A stretch of 5,339 nucleotides of DNA from Chitinophaga pinensis. GTDB lineage: Bacteria > Bacteroidota > Bacteroidia > Chitinophagales > Chitinophagaceae. Location of the stretch: assembly GCA_943324055.2 (NCBI GenBank), contig CALPKD020000118.1:1-5339 (forward strand), read 5' to 3'. Every line of letters begins with the position of its first letter. The stretch's first letter is position 1. Of the stretch, positions 1 through 5,339 are shown one piece after another. Below the pieces are notes generated by a model that worked only from the letters and a program-made list of their open reading frames with translations, ran no database searches and was not told the DNA's origin. Both the position numbers and the translations under genes were made by a program.

Positions 1-438
1 ACTATTACGATCTTTCCTTGGATTGCAATCATTGATAAGTTCCAACATTGGGTGTATGAAAATCCAGCACATACGATTGAACAAAGAACCAATACATGGC
101 AGAATATTGTAAAAGAATTTTCAAGTAAGAGCATCGATTTTTCTGGTTTGAAACAATATCGTGCAATTGGATGGCAAAGACAATTGCATTTATTTGAAGT
201 CCCTTTTTATTATATCGAATATGGTATTGCCCAATTAGGTGCAATTGGCATGTGGATGCAATATCAAAAAAATCCAGCACAAGCTTTAGAAAACTATATG
301 AATGCCTTGGCACTTGGTGGCACAAGAACTTTGCCAGAATTATACAAAACAGCAGGCTTGGAATTTAATTTTTCTCCTGATTATGTAAAAACCTTAATGG
401 ACTTTACAAATGAAGAACTAGAAAAATTGTATAACTAA
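1..438 (+). CDS. M3-family oligoendopeptidase F-like metallopeptidase, C-terminal part (partial)
   Basis: This is the last 145 codons of a gene that enters from the left edge in frame 1 and ends at TAA (436-438). A GTG at 52-54 lies inside the open frame and is not the start, because upstream codons already read as protein (TIFPWIAIIDKFQHW). The recognisable signature is FYYIEYGIAQLGA at fragment residues 69-81. It is the conserved C-terminal helix of M3 thimet/oligoendopeptidase F enzymes, whose tyrosines help shape the substrate cleft. The family consists of zinc peptidases, usually cytoplasmic, that cut short peptides. The HExxH zinc motif lies further upstream and is not visible here, so activity cannot be judged. 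Family members are usually near 560-600 residues, so about a quarter is present. The gene converges on ricT and ends about 15 bases before a strong terminator hairpin. The family call is firm; the exact subfamily and substrate are not. Confidence 0.9.
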   Translation, partial: TITIFPWIAIIDKFQHWVYENPAHTIEQRTNTWQNIVKEFSSKSIDFSGLKQYRAIGWQRQLHLFEVPFYYIEYGIAQLGAIGMWMQYQKNPAQALENYMNALALGGTRTLPELYKTAGLEFNFSPDYVKTLMDFTNEELEKLYN

Positions 439-453
439 GTTGATCAAAAAATA

Positions 454-488
454 AAAAAAATACCCCCGAATTTCGGGGGTATTTTTTT
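454..488. terminator. Bidirectional intrinsic terminator between convergent genes
   Basis: A near-perfect inverted repeat pairs 454-469 with 473-488 around a 3-base loop. The core is TACCCCCGA paired with TCGGGGGTA, flanked by seven or more A on the left and seven T on the right. On the plus strand it is a GC-rich hairpin followed by a T run, 15 bases after the peptidase stop. On the minus strand it reads the same way, 32 bases after the ricT stop. It can therefore end transcription from both sides. It is the only strong hairpin I see in the 82-base gap; the rest of the gap is plain AT-rich sequence. Confidence 0.93.
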
Positions 489-520
489 GGGTAAAAATTT
501 TCCAAGTGCAATTTTTAAAA

Positions 521-1945
521 TTAACCTTCAGTCGGATTGTTGTTTATTGGTCCGTTGCTCGGTGCAGCGCTTGGGCCTGCTGGTCCTTGGTTAGGATTAT
601 TAGGTCTGTTATTTGGATTGTTATTTCTTGCTTCGTTAGGATTGCTAGGCCTGTTGCTAGGTCTGTTCATTGGACGGTTAGGGTTCATAGGAGGTCTAGG
701 CCCTTGAGCCGATTGGCCTGCTGGCCCACTTTGTGGACGAGGTCCTGATGTACGATCATTGTTAAAAGGACGACGTTCATTATTATTTAGTCCACGATTG
801 TCTCTTGGGCCAGGACGACCTTGGTCGCCTCTTTGTTGGTCTCTTCTGCGTCTATCGTTTTTCTCTAAACTTCTTAAACTTATTTGTCCTACTACATCTA
901 CAAAATCAGGTTCAACTTCCTTAGGTTTCCCGCTTGTTACTTCCACTGCTTCCAATTCGTCAACGACAATACCTTGCTTATTTAAGTTCTTGATTTCCTT
1001 AACACGTTCAATAGTGAGTGGGAAATGTTTTGTGTTATTAGGAAGGGTATACCACATTAAATTTTTGAAGATATCCTTCTTAATCAAAAAGGCTTGACCC
1101 ATTGCTGTTTGCAAATTATCAGCATAATCAGGGAACGCTTGAAGCGCATCCAAGTAAGTATCTAATTCAAAATTCAAGCAACACTTTAAACGACCACATT
1201 GGCCACTTAATTTGGTTTGATTGATGGATAAGTTTTGATAACGAGCTGCAGTTGTGTTCACGCTTTTGAAATCATGTAGCCAAGTGCTACAACATAATTC
1301 ACGGCCACAACTTCCGATACCACCCACTTTAGCGGCTTCTTGACGAATTCCGATTTGTCTCATTTCGACCTTCACCTTAAACTCACCGGCAAATAATCTG
1401 ATCAATTCTCTAAAGTCAATACGATCGTCAGCAGTATAAAAGAAAGTACCTTTTTTACCATCTGCCTGAATCTCTACTTCGCTCAGTTTCATCTGCAATC
1501 TTAAATTTCTTGCATGTGCACGGCTCTTGGCTAAAATATCGGCTTCTCTACTTTTGCTAATTTTGTAAGTTTCCAAATCCCTGTCGGTACTTGGTCTAAG
1601 AATTTTTTTCATGTCAGGATTGAACTCGTCCATTGCTCTTTTCTTTAATTGCAAACGAACTAGTTCGCCAGTTAAAGAAACCTCTCCTAAGTCATATCCG
1701 TTGACACCTTCTACTGTTAAGTAGTCGCCTTTTTCGTATTGGGCTGAAGTTGGGTTTTTGAAAAATTCCTTACGACTGCCTTGCTTAAAGCTGATTTCTA
1801 CCACTTTGCATTGGGCTTCAATATCGTCAATTGGTAAATCGCTCAACCAATCGTGTACGTTTAATCGGTTACAGCCACCAGTGCTACATCCGCCATTGCT
1901 TTTGCAACCGCCTGGTTTGCCAGTTCCACATGATCCACATCCCAT
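521..1945 (-). CDS. ricT: RicT (YaaT)-like PSP1-domain protein, Fe-S regulatory complex subunit
   Basis: A 474-residue protein of the PSP1 C-terminal domain family. In Bacillus subtilis the homologue RicT works with RicA and RicF in an Fe-S-carrying complex that affects RNase Y-dependent RNA processing; the same role here is inferred. Three parts are visible. Residues 1-25 are Gly/Cys-rich, with cysteines at 3, 6, 14, 20 and 25. The PSP1 core spans roughly 40-320 and carries two matching motifs, CGRELCC (213-219) and CGRLKCC (250-256), at the usual ligand positions. Residues 364-474 are a low-complexity tail rich in Asn, Pro, Arg and Gly, with no Lys or Cys. The B. subtilis protein is about 275 residues, so both ends are extended. 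The start is ATG at 1943-1945; the Cys-rich N-terminus follows at once and resembles other Bacteroidota members, which supports it. No Shine-Dalgarno sequence precedes it. It lies 73 bases after holB and is the last gene before the terminator. In some Bacteroidota a gliding-lipoprotein gene (gldH) follows; none is present here. Confidence 0.92.
   Translation of the reverse strand: MGCGSCGTGKPGGCKSNGGCSTGGCNRLNVHDWLSDLPIDDIEAQCKVVEISFKQGSRKEFFKNPTSAQYEKGDYLTVEGVNGYDLGEVSLTGELVRLQLKKRAMDEFNPDMKKILRPSTDRDLETYKISKSREADILAKSRAHARNLRLQMKLSEVEIQADGKKGTFFYTADDRIDFRELIRLFAGEFKVKVEMRQIGIRQEAAKVGGIGSCGRELCCSTWLHDFKSVNTTAARYQNLSINQTKLSGQCGRLKCCLNFELDTYLDALQAFPDYADNLQTAMGQAFLIKKDIFKNLMWYTLPNNTKHFPLTIERVKEIKNLNKQGIVVDELEAVEVTSGKPKEVEPDFVDVVGQISLRSLEKNDRRRRDQQRGDQGRPGPRDNRGLNNNERRPFNNDRTSGPRPQSGPAGQSAQGPRPPMNPNRPMNRPSNRPSNPNEARNNNPNNRPNNPNQGPAGPSAAPSNGPINNNPTEG
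644..667. repeat. Two 12-base tandem units in the ricT tail coding region
   Basis: Two adjacent 12-base units, GCTAGGCCTGTT (644-655) and GCTAGGTCTGTT (656-667) on the plus strand, differ at one base. Each encodes Asn-Arg-Pro-Ser in the RicT tail (residues 427-434). A related copy at 602-610 encodes Asn-Arg-Pro. This suggests the tail grew partly by short duplications. The unit is short, and this is the only near-exact tandem pair I saw. Confidence 0.6.
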
Positions 1946-2018
1946 ATATCTAAGTTCTAACTGTTAATGAATAAAATACCCAGCATAACTACTTTTACCA
2001 TTTTCTTGCTTCACAAAG

Positions 2019-3218
2019 CTACGCTTCTGTCAAAATTAAGGTTTTGTTCTGAATGATATGATAGAACTTGATGCCCAGGGCCATAAAAAGCATTTTAGGA
2101 TTGGCATTGCGTTCAATATAGTAGGTTGCTTTATCTAATTCTTGTAAAATAGCTTCCATTTGGCCTACTCCGGCAATTTTATTGATCCTAAGTGCAAAAT
2201 CCTTCAAGGACGGATCCATAGGTAAATCGTTGCCCATCACTTTTAAATGGATACTTTGTTCAATTAAGTGATTAAAGTACTTCAAAAACTGCTTTTGGGG
2301 CTCTCTACCCATCTTACTCATGTCATCTACCCATTTCATTTGGGCTAATGGGCCATTTTTCAGGATTGCGTTAAGCCATTCTCTGATTTGGGCTAGGAAG
2401 TCTCCATCACTATGTTGCAACAGGTGCAAGGCCTCCAAATAGTTTCCGTCTGACATTGCAGCCACTTGGCTCGCTTTTTCAGGTTCGATCTGGCCTTTTT
2501 CTATTAGTGCCTTTTTAATATCCTCTTTGGTCAACCTAGGAACTTTAATATACTGACAACGGCTTAGTATAGTGGGTAGGATATTTTCTTCAGAAGTAGC
2601 TACCAATAGGAAAATGGTATTATCTGGCGGCTCTTCAATCAACTTTAATAGTTTATTCCCTTCTTTTCCTAAATATTCGGGCATCCAAATGACAAGTACT
2701 TTGTAGGCACTTTCAAAACTTTTAAAGGATAGTTTTTTTAAAATTTCTGCACATTCATCTGCGCTAATATTACCCTGTTTATTTTCGGCCTTAATAAATT
2801 GTAACCAATCAAACACATTCCCGTAGGGATAAACTTTTATAAACTCCCTCCACTCTTCAATAAAATTGGCACTAATATTCTTGGCACCAGGTTTTTCAGA
2901 AATGGTCGGAAAGGAAAAATGTAAATCGGGGTGCATCAATTGGCTTGCCCTTGCGTAAGCTGGCAAACTAGCAATTTCATCTGGACTATATACTTTGGGA
3001 GTTGGAGGTTCAGCAGGGGCACCAAACATATCAAGGGTTGCTTCCTTTTTGTCGTTTGGGAGGCTCACGATGTATTGGGCAAATGCAATGGCTAGGGGCA
3101 AGGCGCCGGCACCCTCTGGTCCAACAAACAACAAGGCATGACTGAGCCTTTGATGCTGCACCATTTCAACCAATTGTTGTTTTAATTTATCCTGTCCAAT
3201 TACCTCGCTCAATAACAT
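2019..3218 (-). CDS. holB: DNA polymerase III subunit delta-prime (clamp loader)
   Basis: A 399-residue clamp-loader AAA+ protein. Delta-prime is the ATPase-inactive stator of the complex that opens the beta sliding clamp and loads it on DNA. The opening VIGQDKLKQQL and HALLFVGPEGAGALPLA are typical. The P-loop reads GPEGAGAL (33-40) with no Lys or Thr, so it should not hydrolyse ATP, as expected for delta-prime. The Walker B region (173-198) contains VLVIWMPEYL and NKLLKLIEEPP, and the sensor/arginine-finger SRC motif is at 219-221. HPDLHF (96-101) marks the end of the region that normally holds a zinc module. The four zinc cysteines are absent: their places are taken by Ser52, Ile82, Leu85 and Tyr88, with a Pro-rich linker between. 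Only Cys156 and Cys221 remain. The start is ATG at 3216-3218; an in-frame stop closely upstream leaves little alternative. It begins 33 bases after the peroxidase gene and stops at TAG (2019-2021), 73 bases before ricT. Confidence 0.95.
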   Translation of the reverse strand: MLLSEVIGQDKLKQQLVEMVQHQRLSHALLFVGPEGAGALPLAIAFAQYIVSLPNDKKEATLDMFGAPAEPPTPKVYSPDEIASLPAYARASQLMHPDLHFSFPTISEKPGAKNISANFIEEWREFIKVYPYGNVFDWLQFIKAENKQGNISADECAEILKKLSFKSFESAYKVLVIWMPEYLGKEGNKLLKLIEEPPDNTIFLLVATSEENILPTILSRCQYIKVPRLTKEDIKKALIEKGQIEPEKASQVAAMSDGNYLEALHLLQHSDGDFLAQIREWLNAILKNGPLAQMKWVDDMSKMGREPQKQFLKYFNHLIEQSIHLKVMGNDLPMDPSLKDFALRINKIAGVGQMEAILQELDKATYYIERNANPKMLFMALGIKFYHIIQNKTLILTEA

Positions 3219-3251
3219 AGAGCGAAGATAATGGATCCTTGCCTAAGCTAA

Positions 3252-3776
3252 TTATTTTAGATAAGACAAAATATTGTCACTATCAGGCTTCACACTACTT
3301 GGAAAGTAAGCGAGCATTTTTCCGTTTTCGTCCAAAAGGAATTTGTTGAAGTTCCAGCCAATTGTTGCGTCCAAAACCCCATTTTTTGACTTTTGGGTCA
3401 ACCATTGGTAAATTGGAGCAGCACGATCGCCTTTTACGTCCACCTTATCCGCTAGTGGGAAAGTGACTCCATAATTTTTTTGACAAAAACTTACAATTTC
3501 CTCATTAGTACCTGGCTCTTGACCACCAAATTGATTGCAAGGGAAACCTATAATCACTAATTTATTCTTGTATTGTGCGTATACTTTTTGCAAGGCTTCG
3601 TATTGTGGGGTATAGCCACATTGACTTGCTGTGTTAACCACTAAAATTTTCTTGCCCTTAAAACTGGCAAGGTTGATTTCTTTTCCGTCGATACTTTTTA
3701 CATTAAAGCTATGGATGCTTTGCGCATTCGTTAATAAAGTCATTGCTGCAAAAATAAAGGTGGCGATCAATTTCAT
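3252..3776 (-). CDS. Exported glutathione peroxidase-family thiol peroxidase
   Basis: A 174-residue Cys-type GPx. Family members reduce hydrogen peroxide and organic hydroperoxides, and non-selenium bacterial forms usually take electrons from thioredoxin-like proteins rather than glutathione. Residues count from the chosen ATG (3774-3776). The peroxidatic Cys53 is in NTASQCGYTPQY, Cys80 in GFPCNQFGGQEPG, and Cys98 in FCQKNYGVTFP. Cys98 matches the resolving Cys82 of yeast Gpx3, and the 27- and 18-residue spacings are nearly those of yeast. Gln86, Trp141 and Asn142 complete the catalytic tetrad. A signal peptide is clear: Lys2, a hydrophobic stretch over residues 3-15, and likely cleavage at TNA|QS (after residue 18). 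No lipobox Cys is present, so the mature protein should be periplasmic. A longer frame from 3809 only adds MLLYLLFNYNT before the signal peptide and is disfavoured. The gene begins 47 bases after comF and ends 33 bases before holB. It may be cotranscribed with these cytoplasmic DNA-metabolism genes, but its job seems unrelated. Confidence 0.93.
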   Translation of the reverse strand: MKLIATFIFAAMTLLTNAQSIHSFNVKSIDGKEINLASFKGKKILVVNTASQCGYTPQYEALQKVYAQYKNKLVIIGFPCNQFGGQEPGTNEEIVSFCQKNYGVTFPLADKVDVKGDRAAPIYQWLTQKSKNGVLDATIGWNFNKFLLDENGKMLAYFPSSVKPDSDNILSYLK

Positions 3777-3823
3777 AGTATTGTAGTTGAATAATAAATA
3801 TAACAACAATTTACTAAAAAAGT

Positions 3824-4540
3824 TTACGAAATGGTATAGGCGGCCGCTGCCAGGTAAATATACTTAGGGGCTGCTTGCTGTAAACAAATACAGGCGCTTT
3901 CGATGGTGGCCCCTGTGGTTATTACATCGTCTACAATGAGCAAGTTTTTATTTACTAATTCATGAGGTGCAGTAAGATAAAAATCGGCATCTTTAGTCCT
4001 GCTTCTTTGAATCCGATCTTTATGCGTTTGCGTCCGACCCGAACCTCTTTTTTTTAGGTTGCCGATAATTTTAACACTCGGCCAAGATTGCAATATGCCC
4101 TCGCATACTACTTGCGCTTGATTAAAACTTCTGCTCCTTTGTTTTTTATTACTAATAGGAATAGGCACTAAATAATCAACTTGTTCGAATCGGGCGCTCG
4201 TTTTAATAGCTTGTCCAATCAGGTTGCCCAATAACAATCCTGCCTTTTTGTTTTGCTTGTACTTTAGTTCAAATAGGAGCAGTTGTACAATGCTATTTTT
4301 TGTAAAAAATAACAAGGCACCTGCCGCTTGGATAGGCGTCCTTCCCCAAAATATTTTTTCAATCCCGTTGTGCTCCATTGGGAAAAAGTCAGTGTAGGGT
4401 AGTTGCATGGTACAATTCATGCAAAGCACGTTATGCTTTTCTAATTGCTCGGTACCACAATGCAAACAAATATGAGGATAGAATAAATGGAGAAAAGAAT
4501 TAAGATATTCCCTTATAGTGGTCCCAATAAATTGCAACAC
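3824..4540 (-). CDS. comF: ComF-family phosphoribosyltransferase-like protein
   Basis: A 238-residue ComF/ComFC-type protein: an N-terminal zinc finger followed by a type I phosphoribosyltransferase fold. The finger is Cys25-x2-Cys28 and Cys40-x2-Cys43. The PRPP-binding loop is LLIVDDVITTGAT (200-212), with the two Asp and the TTGAT expected. Another conserved stretch, VPIPISNKKQRSRSFNQ (125-141), normally reads RGFNQ; here Gly is Ser138 (codon AGT). ComF proteins are needed for handling transforming DNA in competent bacteria such as Haemophilus and Bacillus, but are also common in species not known to be competent, so the biochemical role here is inferred. Length fits the family (about 210-240). 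The start is GTG at 4538-4540. The next Met is residue 41, which would remove three of the four zinc cysteines, so GTG is well supported. Its first base is also the last base of the radA stop codon, suggesting translational coupling. Stop is 47 bases before the peroxidase gene. Confidence 0.94.
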   Translation of the reverse strand: MLQFIGTTIREYLNSFLHLFYPHICLHCGTEQLEKHNVLCMNCTMQLPYTDFFPMEHNGIEKIFWGRTPIQAAGALLFFTKNSIVQLLLFELKYKQNKKAGLLLGNLIGQAIKTSARFEQVDYLVPIPISNKKQRSRSFNQAQVVCEGILQSWPSVKIIGNLKKRGSGRTQTHKDRIQRSRTKDADFYLTAPHELVNKNLLIVDDVITTGATIESACICLQQAAPKYIYLAAAAYTIS

Positions 4541-4542
4541 TA
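4538..4542 (-). promoter_or_regulatory. radA stop / comF start overlap (TAGTG)
   Basis: On the minus strand the radA TAG stop (4542-4540) and the comF GTG start (4540-4538) share one G. With no Shine-Dalgarno sequence nearby and a non-ATG start, comF translation most likely depends on ribosomes finishing radA. The overlap is seen directly; the coupling is inferred. Confidence 0.8.
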
Positions 4543-5339
4543 AAAAAACAATCGGTAGGCTTCATCTACTCTTTCGATTGGGATAATTTGAATACCATAT
4601 TTTTTTGGCTCCAATCCTTTTTGGTTAAACCCAGAGATATAAATTTTTTCAAAGCCTAATTTTTCAGCTTCGGCAATTCTTTGTTGGATTCTGTTGACTG
4701 CTCTAATTTCTCCGTTCAATCCCACTTCACCTGCAAAGCAAATACCCTGAGGTAATGGGATGTCCTCATAAGAAGAAAGAAGAGATAATATGATTGCTAA
4801 ATCCAATGAAGGGTCTTCGATTTTTAAACCACCTGCGATGTTTACAAAAACGTCTTTCATGCCAAAGGCAAATCCGCCGCGCTTTTCTAATACTGCTAAT
4901 AATAATTGTAATCTTCTTAAGTCAAAACCGGTGACGGTTCGTTGCGGAGTGCCATACACACTTTGTGTAACCAATGCCTGCACCTCAATTAATAATGGAC
5001 GCATACCCTCCATAGAAGCGGCAATAGTACTTCCACTCAATGATTCATTTCGCTGTGCAATTAAAAATGCAGAAGGATTGGTGACAACGCGCATTCCAGC
5101 TCCTGTCATTTCGTAAATACCTAGTTCACTCGTGCTACCAAAACGATTTTTTAAGGTACGCAACATCCTATATGCATAATGACGGTCTCCTTCAAACTGA
5201 AGTACCGTATCCACCATGTGCTCTAATATTTTTGGCCCAGCAATGGTACCTTCTTTTGTGATATGGCCAATTAGGAATACTGGGGTGCCTGTTTCTTTTG
5301 CGAAACGTTGAAATTCTGCTGCGGTTTGTTTTATTTGAG
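4540..5339 (-). CDS. radA: DNA repair protein RadA (Sms), C-terminal part (partial)
   Basis: The last 265 codons of RadA; the frame stays open to the right edge, where 40 codons precede the Met at 5215-5217, so that Met is internal. RadA is a RecA-like, DnaB-like helicase that drives branch migration during recombination and repair, and it extends D-loops during natural transformation in some species. Seen here: the end of the RecA-like ATPase core (VFLIGHITKEGTIAGPKILE, 5221-5280), the RadA-specific KNRFG motif (5137-5151), and a full C-terminal Lon-protease-like domain. The latter includes GGLKIEDPSLDLA and GEVGLNGEIRAV. At the position of the Lon catalytic serine there is Ser (in DPSLDL), but the Lon lysine position is Gln (in NRIQQR), so the domain is not expected to be a protease. 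The N-terminal zinc finger and the Walker A lysine lie outside the window. The family is usually near 450-460 residues, so over half is present. It ends at TAG, overlapping comF by one base. Confidence 0.97.
   Translation of the reverse strand, partial: QIKQTAAEFQRFAKETGTPVFLIGHITKEGTIAGPKILEHMVDTVLQFEGDRHYAYRMLRTLKNRFGSTSELGIYEMTGAGMRVVTNPSAFLIAQRNESLSGSTIAASMEGMRPLLIEVQALVTQSVYGTPQRTVTGFDLRRLQLLLAVLEKRGGFAFGMKDVFVNIAGGLKIEDPSLDLAIILSLLSSYEDIPLPQGICFAGEVGLNGEIRAVNRIQQRIAEAEKLGFEKIYISGFNQKGLEPKKYGIQIIPIERVDEAYRLFF

Noticed and set aside
29..325. Minus-strand open frame opposite the M3 peptidase fragment.
   Set aside because: The plus strand encodes a recognisable M3 C-terminus across the same bases; the antisense product resembles nothing.
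492..517. Second inverted repeat (TAAAAATT / AATTTTTA) next to the terminator.
   Set aside because: The stem is only A and T with a 10-base loop, expected by chance in AT-rich intergenic DNA and too weak to count as a terminator.
506..748. Plus-strand open frame opposite the ricT tail.
   Set aside because: It is a by-product of the low-complexity Asn/Pro/Arg codons on the minus strand; its protein is Arg/Trp/Val-rich with no family resemblance. Other plus-strand frames at 759-1097, 1758-1967 and 4790-5116 are shadows of ricT and radA in the same way.
1957..2001. A 14-codon minus-strand reading frame (MVKVVMLGILFINS) between holB and ricT, possibly a leader peptide.
   Set aside because: Very short, no ribosome site, no attenuator hairpin next to it and no reason to expect regulation of this kind.
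2014..2021. TAGCTTTG on the minus strand, an exact match to the Bacteroidota -7 promoter pattern (TAnnTTTG), before ricT.
   Set aside because: It overlaps the holB stop codon, and no -33 TTG-type element sits at the expected spacing; the nearest TTTG is only 9 bases away. An 8-base pattern with two free positions is expected by chance.
3793..3800. TATATTTA on the minus strand upstream of the peroxidase, resembling a -7 element.
   Set aside because: It lacks the final G, has no -33 partner at the right spacing, and the region is generally AT-rich.
4800..4812. Serine at the Lon catalytic serine position in the RadA C-terminal domain, hinting at protease activity.
   Set aside because: E. coli RadA also has Ser there and is not a known protease, and the Lon catalytic lysine position is Gln in this protein.

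Overview
The window looks like ordinary core chromosome of a Bacteroidota bacterium, most likely in the Chitinophagales/Chitinophagaceae (Sediminibacterium-like) range. The DNA is AT-rich. No start codon has a convincing Shine-Dalgarno sequence. The predicted signal peptide ends in the A|Q pattern common in this phylum. The RicT and delta-prime proteins also read like Bacteroidota versions. The placement comes from reading the proteins, not from a database search.

Layout: (i) 1-438, plus strand, the C-terminal end of an M3-family oligoendopeptidase F-like metallopeptidase whose catalytic part lies left of the window. (ii) 439-520, a convergent gap with one strong bidirectional intrinsic terminator. 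(iii) 521-5339, five genes in a row on the minus strand. In transcription order these are radA (5' end outside the window), comF, an exported glutathione peroxidase-family thiol peroxidase, holB (clamp-loader delta-prime subunit) and ricT (PSP1-domain Fe-S regulatory subunit). radA and comF overlap by one base. The other gaps are 47, 33 and 73 bases. I found no internal terminator and no convincing promoter, so one long operon ending at the shared terminator is the simplest reading.

Functionally the minus-strand set is mostly information processing: recombination and branch migration (RadA), fate of incoming DNA (ComF), replication clamp loading (HolB) and probably RNA turnover or regulation (RicT). 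The exported peroxidase is the odd member. No RNA genes, mobile elements, CRISPR arrays or horizontally acquired islands were seen, and I do not think the window holds an undescribed system. The points most worth checking are the complete loss of the zinc-binding cysteines in HolB, the lysine-free Arg/Asn/Pro tail and repeated cysteine motifs of RicT, and the tight radA-comF coupling.
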